Source: Paracoccus cavernae
GTDB lineage: Bacteria > Pseudomonadota > Alphaproteobacteria > Rhodobacterales > Rhodobacteraceae
Reading direction: 5' to 3'
DNA: 64,000 nt
NCBI GenBank assembly: GCA_030410095.1
Contig: JAUFRC010000001.1
Location: 446,501-510,500 of the forward strand
In this document: positions 30,377 to 39,813 of the stretch, in pieces
Position numbering within the stretch: position 1 is the first letter of the stretch
Layout: every line of letters begins with the position of its first letter
Notes under the pieces: model-generated
Told to the model about the DNA's origin: nothing
What the model saw: the letters and a program-made list of their open reading frames with translations, nothing else
Database searches by the model: none
Position numbers and translations under genes: made by a program

Positions 30377-30679
30377 ATGGACCTGATCTGGACGGCCGCT
30401 ATCGCATTGATCCCGGCGAGTATTCTTGTCGCGACTCGGATGCGTCCGCAGCCCGTGAAAGTCGCGGCGGCTGCAGCAAGGGGCGCCGCTAAAAGCGTCG
30501 ACGCACAAATATCCGGGGATGCGCCGTCAAATCCGGCGCATCTTCGACAGGATTTGAGGCCCCGCAGCACGCCCCAAGGGACAGCCGCCGGACCTTCTGC
30601 AATCGTTTTACCTATCGGGCGACCGCCCTGCGGTCACACGAAAACCAGCCTCGCCGCGCGGCCCTTCCTTCGGGTGTAA
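30377..30679 (+). CDS. Possible small membrane-anchored protein
   Basis: ATG 30377 has a good ribosome site (GACGGAGGAACCTGCT) and begins with one hydrophobic helix, MDLIWTAAIALIPASILVAT, then a basic Ala-rich stretch. The rest (about residue 60 on) is Pro-, Arg- and Ser-rich and shows no coding character. The true gene may be shorter, with a frame error near 30560. It is not recognised. The remaining DNA to 30943 (about 260 bases) holds no further gene that I can support, only the HNH promoter region. Confidence 0.35.
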   Translation: MDLIWTAAIALIPASILVATRMRPQPVKVAAAAARGAAKSVDAQISGDAPSNPAHLRQDLRPRSTPQGTAAGPSAIVLPIGRPPCGHTKTSLAARPFLRV

Positions 30680-30943
30680 CGCGGCAGCAACCTTCCCCGA
30701 CCGTCTTGACCACAGGCCGTGCCACATGGCGCATTCCGGTGCGCGTAGCACCGCAAGCCGCGTCGGAAACACCATCGAAGCCATTCTCTTATCGCCCAAG
30801 ATCCGCGTTTTTGCGGCGTCATTCCTGCGTCACAAGAAAACGTTAATGATCACCTTGTCCAAAGACAGGAACCTGGCCGCCGTTCGGGAGCGGAAGTAAC
30901 GATCCCGCCAAGGCAGGTTCCGGCAGAATTCGGAGCAGAGCAG

Positions 30944-31536
30944 ATGCCGTATGACCAGACCGACTTCCGGACCCATTTCGTGCGCGAGCCGTCATCTCTG
31001 CGGCATTGCCCTGCACTGGTGCTGAACGCCGATTTCCGCCCGCTCTCCTATTACCCGCTCTCGCTTTGGCCCTGGCAAGAGGCGGTCAAGGCGGTGTTCC
31101 TCGATCGGGTCTCGATCATCGCCGAATATGACGAAGTGGTGCGAAGCCAGAGACAGGCGTTCAAAATACCCTCGGTCGTCGTGTTGAAAGATTACGTCAA
31201 ACCCCAAAAGCGCGTGGCCTTCACGCGCTTTAATCTTTTCTGAGGGACGAGTTCTGCTGCCAGTATTGCGGTGCAAAGGGTGATCTGACCTTCGACCATG
31301 TGGTGCCCCGTTCGCGGGGCGGCGTGACCAGCTGGGAAAACGTGGTCGCGGCCTGCTCTCCGTGCAACCTCAAGAAGGCGAACCGCTCGCTGCGCCACTC
31401 GGGCCTGCATCTGGCACGGATGCCGAGCCGGCCGACCTCGGAAGAGATGCACGCCGCAGGGCGCCGCTTTCCGCCCCATCACCTGCATCAAAGCTGGGTC
31501 GATTATCTCTACTGGGATGTCGAACTGGAAAGCTGA
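30944..31536 (+). CDS. HNH endonuclease family protein (frameshifted)
   Basis: The N-terminal 90 residues (HCPALVLNADFRPLSYYPLS, then WQEAVKAVFLDRVSIIAEYD) are typical of the widely conserved HNH protein of alphaproteobacteria. The frame stops falsely at 31243 after FTRFNLF. One base later it continues RDEFCCQYCGAKGDLTFDHV VPRSRGG, with the HNH core (zinc Cys pair, DH, then NVVAACSPCN). The end is WVDYLYWDVELES. Most members are chromosomal and not linked to phage or toxin systems, so a general DNA-processing role is more likely than defence. The corrected length is about 198 residues. Confidence 0.85.
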
Positions 31537-31870
31537 GTCGCGGCGCGGCTTTTGCGGCCGTCTGCCGGAACGGACAGCTTTGACGTGAAATCGCAAGAAT
31601 TCCCTCGCCTATTTTGTTGAAATGGCACGGTTTTCCGATCGATCCAGCCCCCGGTAGCTCTGGTGAAAGCGGCGATATGCGGGTTTTTCGGCTGTAACTT
31701 GCCGATGGAAATGCGCCGGAGGCCGAAGAGCGCCGACGCCATTAACCAAAAGTAAACTGTCTGGTCGGTAAGTGTTAGAGCAAGGCGAATCCTGCTGTCT
31801 TGCAGCAGATCCGGGCCCGAAAGCCCCCTAGTCGCGTGAGATCTCACGCTTGTCCATTAAGAGGTTCGCC
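31537..31870. other. Intergenic region before the RTX-repeat gene
   Basis: This gap of about 330 bases is richer in A and T than its surroundings. It includes ATTAACCAAAAGTAAACTG near 31741, a plausible promoter zone for the RTX gene. GTCCATTAAGAGGTTCGCC precedes the ATG at 31871. No gene or structured RNA was recognised. Confidence 0.45.
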
Positions 31871-33039
31871 ATGCCTACTCAAGGTAACGATATCATCCGT
31901 GGTCCCTATAACGGCCAGACCGTCTATGGTCTGGGCGGGGCCGACAGTCTTTACTGGGGGCGCGCCGACGGCAATGCCACCTTCTACGGTGGCGATACCG
32001 GCGAGAACTACGATCCCGATCCCTATTGGGGCAATGCGGGTGGCGACCGCGTCTATATCACGGGCTCCCAGCCGGTGAACGTGCTCTTCACCTCGACCGA
32101 GAACGGCCGCGCCACCATCGGCAACCAGAGCCTGACCTTCTACGGGGTTGAGCGTCTCCACACCGGCGCGGGCAACGACGTGATCGACGCGACCAATGCG
32201 GCGATCGCTCCGGCCCATTCGGGTACGCCGGTTCACGGCGTCACCGTCTATGCGGGTGCGGGCAATGACCGCATCCTCGGCTCGCGCGTGGCTGATTTCA
32301 TCGACGGCGGTGCCGGAAACGACACGGTCCGCGCGGGCGCGGGCGATGATGTCGTGCAGTCGAGCACGGGAGACGACGTGATCTATGGCGGCGCGGGCAA
32401 CGAGAACATCCGCTGGGGTCTGGGCGACAACGTGGCCCCCGGCAATGACCGCATCTTCGGCGGCGAAGGCGGCGAGGGTATCGGCGATCTGCTGAACCTC
32501 TGGGTGGTCAATGCCGATTTCACCACCGGTGCGCGCGTGACCTTCACCTCGGCAGAAGCGGGCTATGCGACCTCGACCATGGGGGCGTGACCAGCCGCGT
32601 CGTGTTCACCGAATTCGAGAACCTCTGGACCCACCGCGCCAACGACGTGGTCAATGCGGCCAATGCGAATATCGGCGCCTCGAACCAGGGCATCCGCATG
32701 AACACGCGCTGGGGCAACGACGTCATCGTCGGCTCGCGCGGCAACGACACGATCGAGGGCGGCGAAGGGCGCGATACGCTGACCGGCGGTCGCGGCAACG
32801 ACCTGATTTCGGCCAATACCGAATGGTACAACAACAACGCTCCGGGCGACGGCCATGTCGATACGCTGATTTTCCGTGCGGGCGACGGCAACGACACCGT
32901 TCTGGGCTTCGATGTCGGGGTCGATATCCTCAATGTCGGCAACCGCAGCTATAATGCCGTCGAAAACAACCGCGGCACGCTTTTGAGCTTCGCCAATGGC
33001 GACAGCATCCTGCTGAGCAACGTCTTCGACTTCATCTGA
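31871..33039 (+). CDS. RTX-type calcium-binding repeat protein (frameshifted)
   Basis: The protein carries nonapeptide-like GGxGxDxxx repeats: YGGDTGENYD, LHTGAGNDVIDA, VYAGAGNDRILG, IDGGAGNDTVRAGAGDDVV, IYGGAGNE, and after the break IEGGEGRDTLTGGRGNDLI and FRAGDGNDTVLGFDVG. These bind calcium and form parallel beta rolls after type I secretion. The frame breaks near 32583, where GGGGG should be six G. The corrected length is about 390 residues. There is no N-terminal signal peptide. The C-terminal 50 residues (VLGFDVGVDILNVGNRS, FANGDSILLSNVFDFI) look like a type I secretion signal. No hydrolase or adhesin domain is seen, and no T1SS genes lie nearby. Confidence 0.82.
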
Positions 33040-33048
33040 TACCAACAA

Positions 33049-33078
33049 GCCCCGCCTCCCGACACCCGGGGGCGGGGC
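33049..33078 (+). terminator. Probable terminator after the RTX gene
   Basis: GCCCCGCCTCCCG pairs with CGGGGGCGGGGC around a short ACACC loop (33049-33078). The T tract after it is weak (CTTGCTTTG), so termination may be partial. Confidence 0.55.
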
Positions 33079-33191
33079 GACTTGCTTTGCCCGGCCCTCT
33101 TTTCGGCAGATGCCGCGCGCTTTGGGCAGGCCCTCGCCTTGACAGCCGGAGGGCGGCATGAGCACTCTTGGCCTTCGCTGCGGAGACCAAA

Positions 33192-33762
33192 ATGCCGGAC
33201 TATCCCGACCTTTACCTGATGCGCCACGGCCAGACTGTCTGGAATGCTCAGGAGAGGATGCAGGGATTGCTCGATTCCCCCTCACGGAACTCGGCCGCAA
33301 TCAGGCCCGCAGACAGGCCGATATCGTGCGCGAGATCGAAAGCCGCGTGTCGGGGCTCGGGCGCTATGCGAGCTCGCTCGGACGGGCGCAGCAGACCGCC
33401 GAGATCGCCTTTGGCGGCGGGCCCTTCGACAGCGATCCGCGGCTGGTCGAGATCGATATCGGCGAGTTTTCAGGCGCGCGGATGAAGGATCTTTTGCGCA
33501 GCCATGCCGAGCTTTTACCGGAAACCGGCTGGATTGGTACGACCGCGTGCCGACCGGCGAGAATTTTTCGGGGCTTGAGGCGCGGGTCCGCTCTTTTCTG
33601 GACGATCTGCCGGGGCCTGCGCTGATCGTGACCCACGGCATCACCTTGCGCATGTTTCGGGTGATCGCGATGGGCCTGCCGGTCAGCCAGATCGCGCAAA
33701 TGCCGGTCAAACAGGGCGCGGTGCATCTGGTCAAGGACGGCCGGCATTCGATCCTGAACTAG
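33192..33762 (+). CDS. Histidine phosphatase family protein (phosphoglycerate mutase-like, frameshifted)
   Basis: The catalytic RHG motif is in LYLMRHGQTVWNAQERMQG, where His is phosphorylated. The frame breaks just after this (near 33270) and again near 33528. Restored, it gives LTELGRNQARRQADIVREIE, ASSLGRAQQTAEIAFGGG, and the second catalytic region PALIVTHGITLRMFRVIAMG. The end is KDGRHSILN. This is the GpmB/cobC-type branch of the family, about 191 residues after correction. Substrates in this branch vary (3-phosphoglycerate, alpha-ribazole phosphate and other phosphates), and no neighbour settles the question. A terminator follows. Confidence 0.82.
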
Positions 33763-33807
33763 GAGCGCGGCACCGTCGCGTCCCGCGTCCCTGATCCGCA
33801 AAGAACG

Positions 33808-33834
33808 ACGCCGCCCGAAAGGGGCGGCGTTCTA
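33808..33834. terminator. Terminator between the phosphatase gene and sufT
   Basis: ACGCCGCCC (33808-33816) and GGGCGGCGT (33822-33830) form a perfect 9-bp stem with a 5-base loop. AGAACG and TTCT flank it. It lies between convergent genes. Confidence 0.75.
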
Positions 33835-33883
33835 GCCTTGGCCGGAGCGCTCTGCCGCATCGGGCGGCGCGTATCGCGGGGCT

Positions 33884-34243
33884 TTAGATGAAGCCCAGTT
33901 CCAGACGGGCCTCGTCGGACATCATGTCCATGCCCCATTGCGGCTGGAAGGTCATTTCGACATCGACCATCTTCACGCCGGCGACGGCTTCGACGGCATC
34001 GGCCACCCAGCCCGGCATCTCGCCCGCGACGGGACAGCCCGGCGCGGTCAGCGACATGATGACGCGCACGGCGTTTTCGTCGCTGATCTCGATCGTGTAG
34101 ATCAGGCCGAGGTCGAAAATATTCACCGGAATTTCAGGGTCATAGACCGATTTGCACGCCTCCACGATGCTCTCATACAGAGGATGATCGATCGTCGATG
34201 GCGCGATCAGCGGCGCGCCTTCCGTTAGCGTTTCGGCGGTCAT
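33884..34243 (-). CDS. sufT: SufT/MIP18-like iron-sulfur assembly protein
   Basis: This DUF59 family protein assists Fe-S cluster maturation. The core is YESIVEACKSVYDPEIPVNI, DLGLIY, then SLTAPGCPVAGEMPGWVAD with the conserved Cys, and a C-terminal MVDVEMTFQPQWGMDMMSDE. This is the SufT-specific form with a short N-terminal arm. ATG 34243 is preferred. A TTG at 34270 would add nine residues (LTVIRDIQV). The frame is intact, about 119 residues. In many alphaproteobacteria sufT ends the suf operon. Here it stands alone, with the outer-membrane gene upstream on the same strand. Confidence 0.85.
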   Translation of the reverse strand: MTAETLTEGAPLIAPSTIDHPLYESIVEACKSVYDPEIPVNIFDLGLIYTIEISDENAVRVIMSLTAPGCPVAGEMPGWVADAVEAVAGVKMVDVEMTFQPQWGMDMMSDEARLELGFI

Positions 34244-34295
34244 GACCTGGATATCCCGGATTACTGTCAAATCTGACAGAATATATAGGTATCAA

Positions 34296-34332
34296 GCGCC
34301 CCGTGGTCCAGAGGCCAGCTCGGACGGGGCGC
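34296..34332 (-). terminator. Possible terminator after the MipA/OmpV gene
   Basis: GCGCCCCGT (34296-34304) and ACGGGGCGC (34324-34332) form a 9-bp stem with a 19-base loop that can itself pair in part. The minus-strand T tract is poor, so it may act only partly. Confidence 0.4.
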
Positions 34333-34347
34333 CTGCTTTGCGCGCTC

Positions 34348-35092
34348 TTAGAAGCGGAAGTCGAAACGGCGCACAATGCCGAGCTTGATCGAGGGCTGGC
34401 CCTTGTCTTCGACAAGCGGCGATCGGCCGCATCGCCGATCAGGCGCTCGTATTCGATCTCGCCCAGAACGGCGAGCGTATCGGTCATCGCATAGCGCGCC
34501 TCGAGGCTGACGGCGACCGAATGGAAACCGCCGTCGGGACGGTAGGCGGCATAGCGGCTGGTCGCGGCTTCGGCATCGGTCACGCCGAAATAGGTCTCGG
34601 CGAAATCGTCGTTGCCGTAATTGGCATTGGCGCGACCGGTAAAGGTCAGGCGGTCATTGGCGCGGAAATCGTATTTGGTGCCCAGCTCGCCGCGCAGGCC
34701 GTGGTGGCCGCCGAAGCCCTTGCGCAGGGTGACATAGGAGGTCGACGGGCCGAGGTCATAGCCCAGACGCACACCGACTTCACCGGCGGCGCTGATGTTT
34801 TCCATCCCCTCGAGCGCGTCATGATCATTGGGGTCGCGGCGGCCGACATAGTTGAACGAGGGCAGGACCGAGAAGCCGTCCGTCGTCTCGCCCGCGGCAC
34901 CCTGACGGCCGAGCGAGGCATTGCGCAGGATGATCCAGGGCGACACGTCTTTTTCGTCCGAGCCCATGTACTCAGGGCTGTATTCCGCGCCGAGGCCCAG
35001 GTCGAAGGAGAGGGCATAGCCGCTCAGATCCTGCGCCTGAACGGGGGCGGCGAGGGGGCTGCCAGCAGCAGCAGGGGGATGAAATAGCGCAT
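34348..35092 (-). CDS. MipA/OmpV-family outer membrane protein (frameshifted)
   Basis: The start MRYFIPLLLLAA at 35092 is a signal peptide, broken by a G/C-run frameshift near 35050. The mature part follows as GYALSFDLGLGAEYSPEYMG SD, then the alternating strands of a small beta barrel (EVGVRLGYDLGPSTSYVTLR, GLRGELGTKYDFRAN, AVSLEARYAMTDTLAVLGEIE, YERLIGDAAD). After a second break near 34430 the last strand is SIKLGIVRRFDFRF, with the C-terminal Phe typical of outer membrane proteins. The MipA/OmpV family binds MltA in E. coli and includes porin-like proteins. The corrected length is about 249 residues. Confidence 0.8.
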
Positions 35093-35159
35093 GACCGGCT
35101 CCACGTTCCTGATTACACTAATTGCATTGCCGTCATGAACGGCCGAACTCAAGCGAAAT

Positions 35160-37010
35160 TCACGCCTTCTCGGCCTTTTCCAGACGTTCGAGTGCTTGCA
35201 GCCACAGTGCCTCGGCGCGGGCCATGGCCTCGGTCGCTTCGGCATGTTTGCGGCCCCATTTCTCCGAGGCGACGGCATCGTCATAGGTGGCGGGATCGGC
35301 CATGATCGCATCGAGCTTTTCGAGCATCGTGGTGAGCTTCTCGATCCGGTCCTCGCCCTTGCGCACTTCGGAGCGCATTTCGAGGATCTCGTCGCGCGAG
35401 ACACGCTTGACCGCCGCCTTGGGCGAGGGCTGGGGCGTGTGCTTGGGCTCTTCGCCCTGCAGCAGAAGCTTGCGGTAGCTGTCGAGGTCGTCGTGATAGG
35501 GATGGACCGCGCCATCCGCGACCAGCCACAGCCGGTCCGCAACCAGATTGAGCAGATGCATGTCGTGGCTGACCAGCACGACCGCGCCGGTATATTCGTT
35601 GAGCGCCTCGGTCAAAGCCTCGCGGCTTTCGATGTCGAGGTGGTTGGTCGGCTCGTCGAGGATCAGCAGATGCGGCGCGTCGATCGTCGCCAGCAGCAGC
35701 GAAAGCCGCGCCTTCTGGCCGCCCGACAGGGATTTGACCTTTGTCTCGGCCTGATCGGCCATGAGGCCGAAACCTGCCAGACGCGCGCGCAGCTTCGGCG
35801 GCGCCTCGTCGGGGCGCAGGCGGCGGACATGATCCAGCGGCGTCTCGTCAAGCTCCAGCTCGTCGACCTGATGCTGGGCGAAATAGCCGATGCGCAGCCT
35901 GGACGAGCGCGTGACGCGGCCCTCCATCGGCTCGAGCCGCTCGGCCAGCAGCTTCGACAGCGTCGATTTGCCCTGACCGTTGCGGCCCAAAAGCGCGATG
36001 CGGTCGTCCTGGTCGATGCGCAGGTTCAGCCGGTGCAGAACCGTGCGCGTTTCGTAGCCGATGCTGACCCCGTCGAGAAGCACGATGGGCGGCGAGAGCT
36101 GCTCGGGCTGCGGGAAGCTGAAGCGGTGCAGCTTGGCTTCCTCGGGGGCGGTGATCGGCTCCATCTTGGCCAGCATCTTGACGCGGGCCTGTGCCTGTAC
36201 GGCTTTCGAGGCCTTTGCGCGGAAGCGGTCGACGAAGCTTTGCAGATGGGCGCGCCGCGCATCCTGCTTTTTCGCTTCGGCGGCCTGAAGGGCACGCTTC
36301 TCGGCGCGGGTGCGCGCGAATGTGTCGTAGCCGCCGGTATAAAGCGTGAGCTTTTTATCCTCGAGATGGAGGATATGGCCGACCGCGCGGTTCAGAAGGT
36401 CGCGGTCGTGGCTGATGACGATGACGGTATGGGGATAGCGCGCGAGATAGCTTTCGAGCCACAGCGCGCCTTCGAGGTCGAGATAGTTGGTCGGCTCGTC
36501 CAGAAGCAGCAGGTCGGGCTGCGAGAAGAGCACGCCCGCAAGCGCCACTCGCATGCGCCAGCCGCCGGAGTAATCGCTGGTCGGGCGGGCCTGATCCTCG
36601 GTCGAGAAGCCAAGGCCGCGCAGGATGGTCGCTGCGCGCGCTTCGGCCGACCATGCGTCGATATCTGCCAGACGTGCGTGAACCTCGGCGATGCGGTGGG
36701 GATCGGTCGCGGTCTCGGCCTCGATCATCAGGCTCGCACGTTCCTTGTCGGCCTCGAGCACGGTGTCGAGTACGCTGGTGCCGGTCCCCGCCGCTTCCTG
36801 GGCGACTCCGCCGATACGGGCGCGCGACGGCAGCGAGAACGAGCCGCTGTCGACGTTCAGCTCGCCGCGCAGAATGCGGAACAGCGTCGTCTTTCCGGCC
36901 CCGTTCGGACCGACGAGACCGACCTTGTGGCCGGTCGGGATCGAAGCCGAGGCATGTTCGAACAGCGGGCGACCCGCGATGGAATAGGAGATGTCATCTA
37001 TACGCAGCAT
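35160..37010 (-). CDS. ABC-F family ATPase (YheS/Uup-like)
   Basis: This intact soluble protein with two ABC domains has about 616 residues. ATG 37010 ([20 protein letters not shown]) is preferred to an upstream GTG because it begins the first domain. Domain 1 has Walker [12 protein letters not shown], signature [18 protein letters not shown] and Walker [13 protein letters not shown]. The ABC-F linker is [20 protein letters not shown]. Domain 2 has [28 protein letters not shown] and [13 protein letters not shown] charged C-terminal coiled coil ([20 protein letters not shown]) follows. ABC-F proteins act on ribosomes to rescue stalled or blocked translation. The YheS versus Uup subgroup cannot be settled by eye. 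Confidence 0.9.
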   Translation of the reverse strand: MLRIDDISYSIAGRPLFEHASASIPTGHKVGLVGPNGAGKTTLFRILRGELNVDSGSFSLPSRARIGGVAQEAAGTGTSVLDTVLEADKERASLMIEAETATDPHRIAEVHARLADIDAWSAEARAATILRGLGFSTEDQARPTSDYSGGWRMRVALAGVLFSQPDLLLLDEPTNYLDLEGALWLESYLARYPHTVIVISHDRDLLNRAVGHILHLEDKKLTLYTGGYDTFARTRAEKRALQAAEAKKQDARRAHLQSFVDRFRAKASKAVQAQARVKMLAKMEPITAPEEAKLHRFSFPQPEQLSPPIVLLDGVSIGYETRTVLHRLNLRIDQDDRIALLGRNGQGKSTLSKLLAERLEPMEGRVTRSSRLRIGYFAQHQVDELELDETPLDHVRRLRPDEAPPKLRARLAGFGLMADQAETKVKSLSGGQKARLSLLLATIDAPHLLILDEPTNHLDIESREALTEALNEYTGAVVLVSHDMHLLNLVADRLWLVADGAVHPYHDDLDSYRKLLLQGEEPKHTPQPSPKAAVKRVSRDEILEMRSEVRKGEDRIEKLTTMLEKLDAIMADPATYDDAVASEKWGRKHAEATEAMARAEALWLQALERLEKAEKA

Positions 37011-37219
37011 TTCTGCGGCTTGCCGTATCGCGCGTGCCGCGTCAATCGGTATCGCGCTCCGCGCCGCTTGCCCGTTGCACCACAGACGCAAATGCCGCGG
37101 CGCCCACGCAAAAATGCGCAGCTCTTGCGGCTGCCCGACCTTTCCAAAAAGCGGTGCGCGTGTTAACGGGGCGCGGATTGTCGGGCCAGCGGGTCCGAAT
37201 ATTTGTAAAGGACGTCACC

Positions 37220-37641
37220 ATGGCTCTCGAGCGCACCCTCTCGATCATCAAACCGGATGCAACCAAGCGCAACCTGACCGGCAAGATCAACGCGAAATTC
37301 GAAGACGCTGGCCTGCGCATCGTCGCACAAAGCGCATCCAACTGACCCTCGCTCAGGCCGGCCAGTTCTACGCCGAGCACAAAGAGCGTCCCTTCTTCGG
37401 CGAACTGACCGAATTCATGGTCTCCGAGCCGGTCGTCGTGCAGGTTCTGGAAGGCGAAGGCGCCATCCTGAAAAACCGTGAAGTCATGGGCGCAACCAAC
37501 CCGGCAAACGCCGACGAGGGCACCATCCGCAAAGAGTTCGCTCTGTCGGTCGGCGAGAACTCGGTCCACGGTTCGGACAGCCCGGAAGCGGCTGCACGCG
37601 AAATCTCGTTCTTCTTCTCGGGCCTCGAACTGGTCGGCTAA
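37220..37641 (+). CDS. ndk: Nucleoside diphosphate kinase (frameshifted)
   Basis: Ndk balances NDPs and NTPs. The start is [20 protein letters not shown]. Near 37330 the run CAAAGCG should be CAAAAGCG. Restoring it gives [22 protein letters not shown]. Further on are [57 protein letters not shown] with the catalytic His, and [10 protein letters not shown] at the end. The corrected length is 140 residues, as in other bacteria. RBS AAAGGACGTCACC. A strong terminator follows. Confidence 0.94.
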
Positions 37642-37692
37642 GGCTGCCGGTAGCGGCCCGCAAGACGGGCCGCGATCCCCGAACCAAACAGG

Positions 37693-37724
37693 AAAGGGCT
37701 ACCCCGCGGGTGGCCCTTTTCTTT
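37693..37724 (+). terminator. Terminator after ndk
   Basis: AAAGGGCTACCC (37693-37704) pairs with GGGTGGCCCTTT (37708-37719), a 12-bp stem with one T-G pair and a 3-base loop, then TTCTTTT. A second inverted repeat at 37767-37791 (AAGGGCCG with CGGCCCTT) lies nearer the convergent cytochrome gene. Confidence 0.85.
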
Positions 37725-37829
37725 TGCGGAGCGAGCGACCCGCGCGCGGGCTTTGCGCCAACAGCAAAGGGCCGCCCCTAGGACGGCCCTTGCGTTCCGC
37801 TCGGAACCTTCGCGTCTGTGCCGGTTCGC

Positions 37830-39117
37830 TTATTGGCGCTTGGCCGTCAGATCGAAGGTGACCGCGACGGGGAAGGACACCGTCGACTCGTCGGCATAGT
37901 TCTTGCCGATCCCGAATTCGCGCCGGTCGATCGTCAGACCGCCTTTGGCCGCCGCCTGATCGCCGGTAATCACCAGCTCAAAGGCCAGCGTGGCGGGCAG
38001 GCTTTGGCCCGCGATGGTCAGATTGCCCGTCGCGAGATAGGCCGTGCCGCCGGCGGGGCGGGCGCGATATCGCCCTCGAACACGGCTTCGGGGAATTGGG
38101 CGGAGTTCAGGAAATCCGGCCCTTTGGCATTATCGCTGACCGCACCGAGCGTCAGGCTCGCGATGTCGATGGTGACGCGGACATGGCCGGTTCCCGCCTC
38201 GGGATCGAAGCCGATCGTCGCCTGCCAATTGGCGAAATTGCCCGAGATCGGGCTACCCGATTGCGTGACCGCAATATCGAGCGTTCCGCGCTCGACCGCC
38301 CAAGCATTGGCATTGGCATTGGCACTGGCGGGTGCCGTGGCGCCGGTCTCGGGGCCGTGCTGGCGGCACTTTCGACCGCCGGAGCTGCGGGTACGGAGGC
38401 GGGGGCTTCGGTCGTTGCGGGCGCTGCGGTCCCGCTATGGGGCTGCGCGATCAGGGCGGAATAGCCGGCAAGGCCTGCCCAAAGCGCCAGCGCCACAAGC
38501 GGTGCGGCGACAGCGCGATGTTCGGGCACCTCGGGAGGCTCGGGCAGGGTCGCGGCGCGGCCCGCCATCCTTGCCAGCGTCGCATCGCGGTCGATGACCG
38601 AGTGTTTCACCACGCCCAGAAGATGGAGCACGATCATCGCCGCAAGCAGCCACCAGCCGAATTCGTGAAAGACGGCGAGCTTCTCGGATAGTGCGAGGTT
38701 CTCCGGCACGCCCGGCAGGCGCTGGCCGAAGGGCCACAGGATGCGGGCAAAGCCGCCCGGTGCCGCCGAATGGACCAGCCAGCCCGAGAGCGGCATGATG
38801 ATCATCCCGAGATAGAGGCCGAAATGCATGACCTCGGCCGTGAAGGTTTCCAGCTTGCGCTCGGGGTGGAGGTGGCGCGGTTTCTTTTGCGTCAGCATCC
38901 AGACGATGCGGATGATCCCGAGAAAGAGGACCGCAATGCCCACGGTTTTGTGGAGCGAGAACGCCTCGAAGATCTTCTGGATCTGGTCCTGGGCCGTATC
39001 GCGCAGATTGGCGGCGTAAAGACCAAGCGCGATGGCCGCAATGATCAAAACCGCGATGCTCCAGTGGAATGCGCGGGCGACCCAACCATAGCCGCGGGCG
39101 TCGTTGCCTGCCTTCAT
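37830..39117 (-). CDS. Cytochrome b561 – YceI fusion protein (frameshifted)
   Basis: ATG 39117 (MKAGNDARGYGWVARAFHWS) opens a four-helix cytochrome b561 domain. Heme-ligand His candidates are in ARAFHWSIAVLII, EAFSLHKTVGIAVLFLG, EVMHFGLYLGMIIMPLSGWL and FHEFGWWLLAAMIVLHLLGV. A fifth helix (LVALALWAGLAGYSALIAQ) and a Pro/Ala linker follow. After frame breaks near 38310 and 38060 the chain continues as a YceI lipocalin-like domain (LDIAVTQSGSPISGNFANWQ, FDPEAGTGHVRVTIDIAS, LTIAGQSLPATLAFELVITG) and ends VTFDLTAKRQ. YceI domains bind isoprenoid quinones. The fusion suggests electron transfer between quinone and periplasm. It lies 10 bases after tdk. Confidence 0.82.
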
Positions 39118-39126
39118 CACATGCTC

Positions 39127-39705
39127 CTAGGAATGCTGCATCGCCGCGCGCCAATGGCGGCGACAAAGCGAGATATAGGTTTCGTTGCCGCCGATCTGGA
39201 CCTGCGCCCTCAAGGATGACGCGGCCCTGATCGTCGTGGCGGATGACCATCGTGGCCTTCTTGCCGCAATGGCAGATCGTGCGGACCTCGCGCAGATCGT
39301 CGGCCAGCGCCAGAAGCGCGGCGGAGCCGGGAAAAGCTGCCCGCGAAAATCGACGCGCAGCCCGTAGCACATCACCGGCTGGCCGAGATCATCGGCGACG
39401 CGCGCCAATTGCCAGACCTGCGCCTCGGTCAGAAACTGCGCCTCGTCGAGAAAGATGCAGGCCGCCACCGCGGCCTCTTCGGCGATCAGCGCGAAAAGGT
39501 CGGTCTGCGGCGTAAAGGTCCGCGCGGTCTCGCAAATGCCGATGCGGCTCGCGATCGTGCCTTCGCCCGCGCGGTCGTCGAGGGCTGCGGTCAGAAGCAG
39601 CGTCTCCATCCCGCGTTCGCGGTAGTTGTAGGATGCCTGCAGCAAGAGCGTGCTCTTGCCGGCATTCATCGTCGAGTAATGGAAGTAAAGCTTGGCCATG
39701 GGCAT
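39127..39705 (-). CDS. tdk: Thymidine kinase (frameshifted)
   Basis: This is a type II thymidine kinase for nucleoside salvage. P-loop: [20 protein letters not shown]. Catalytic region: ACIFLDEAQFLTEAQVWQLA. Substrate lid: CYGLRVDFRGQLFPGSAALL. A Cys pair in TICHCGKKATMVIRHD and a second Cys in YISLCRRHW make a zinc site as in the family. The frame breaks near 39330 and again near 39210. The stop is at 39127. The corrected length is about 194 residues. It forms an operon with the downstream cytochrome b561-YceI gene. ATG 39699 (MAKLYFHY) is an alternative start. Confidence 0.9.
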   Translation of the reverse strand: MPMAKLYFHYSTMNAGKSTLLLQASYNYRERGMETLLLTAALDDRAGEGTIASRIGICETARTFTPQTDLFALIAEEAAVAACIFLDEAQFLTEAQVWQLARVADDLGQPVMCYGLRVDFRGQLFPAPPRFWRWPTICARSARSAIAARRPRWSSATTIRAASSLRAQVQIGGNETYISLCRRHWRAAMQHS

Positions 39706-39715
39706 GCGTTAAAGA

Positions 39716-39746
39716 CGAAAAACGGGACCGGCAAGACCGGTCCCGT
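39716..39746 (-). terminator. Terminator after the DEAD-box helicase gene
   Basis: ACGGGACCGG and CCGGTCCCGT (39722-39731 with 39737-39746) form a perfect 10-bp stem. On the minus strand five T follow. It ends the helicase transcript before tdk. Confidence 0.82.
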
Positions 39747-39813
39747 GTATATGGTTTGATGCCGTAGCGACCGTCAACCTTGGGTTGGGCGGGCCAGTTC
39801 GGCCGCGCGGGGC

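Noticed and set aside
30944..31536. HNH protein as part of a restriction or defence system
   Set aside because: The family is a common chromosomal protein in this class, and no methylase, helicase or toxin gene is adjacent.
35196..37166. A 656-residue ORF antisense to the ABC-F gene
   Set aside because: It mirrors an intact ABC-F gene with all ATPase motifs. The antisense product has low complexity and no domain.
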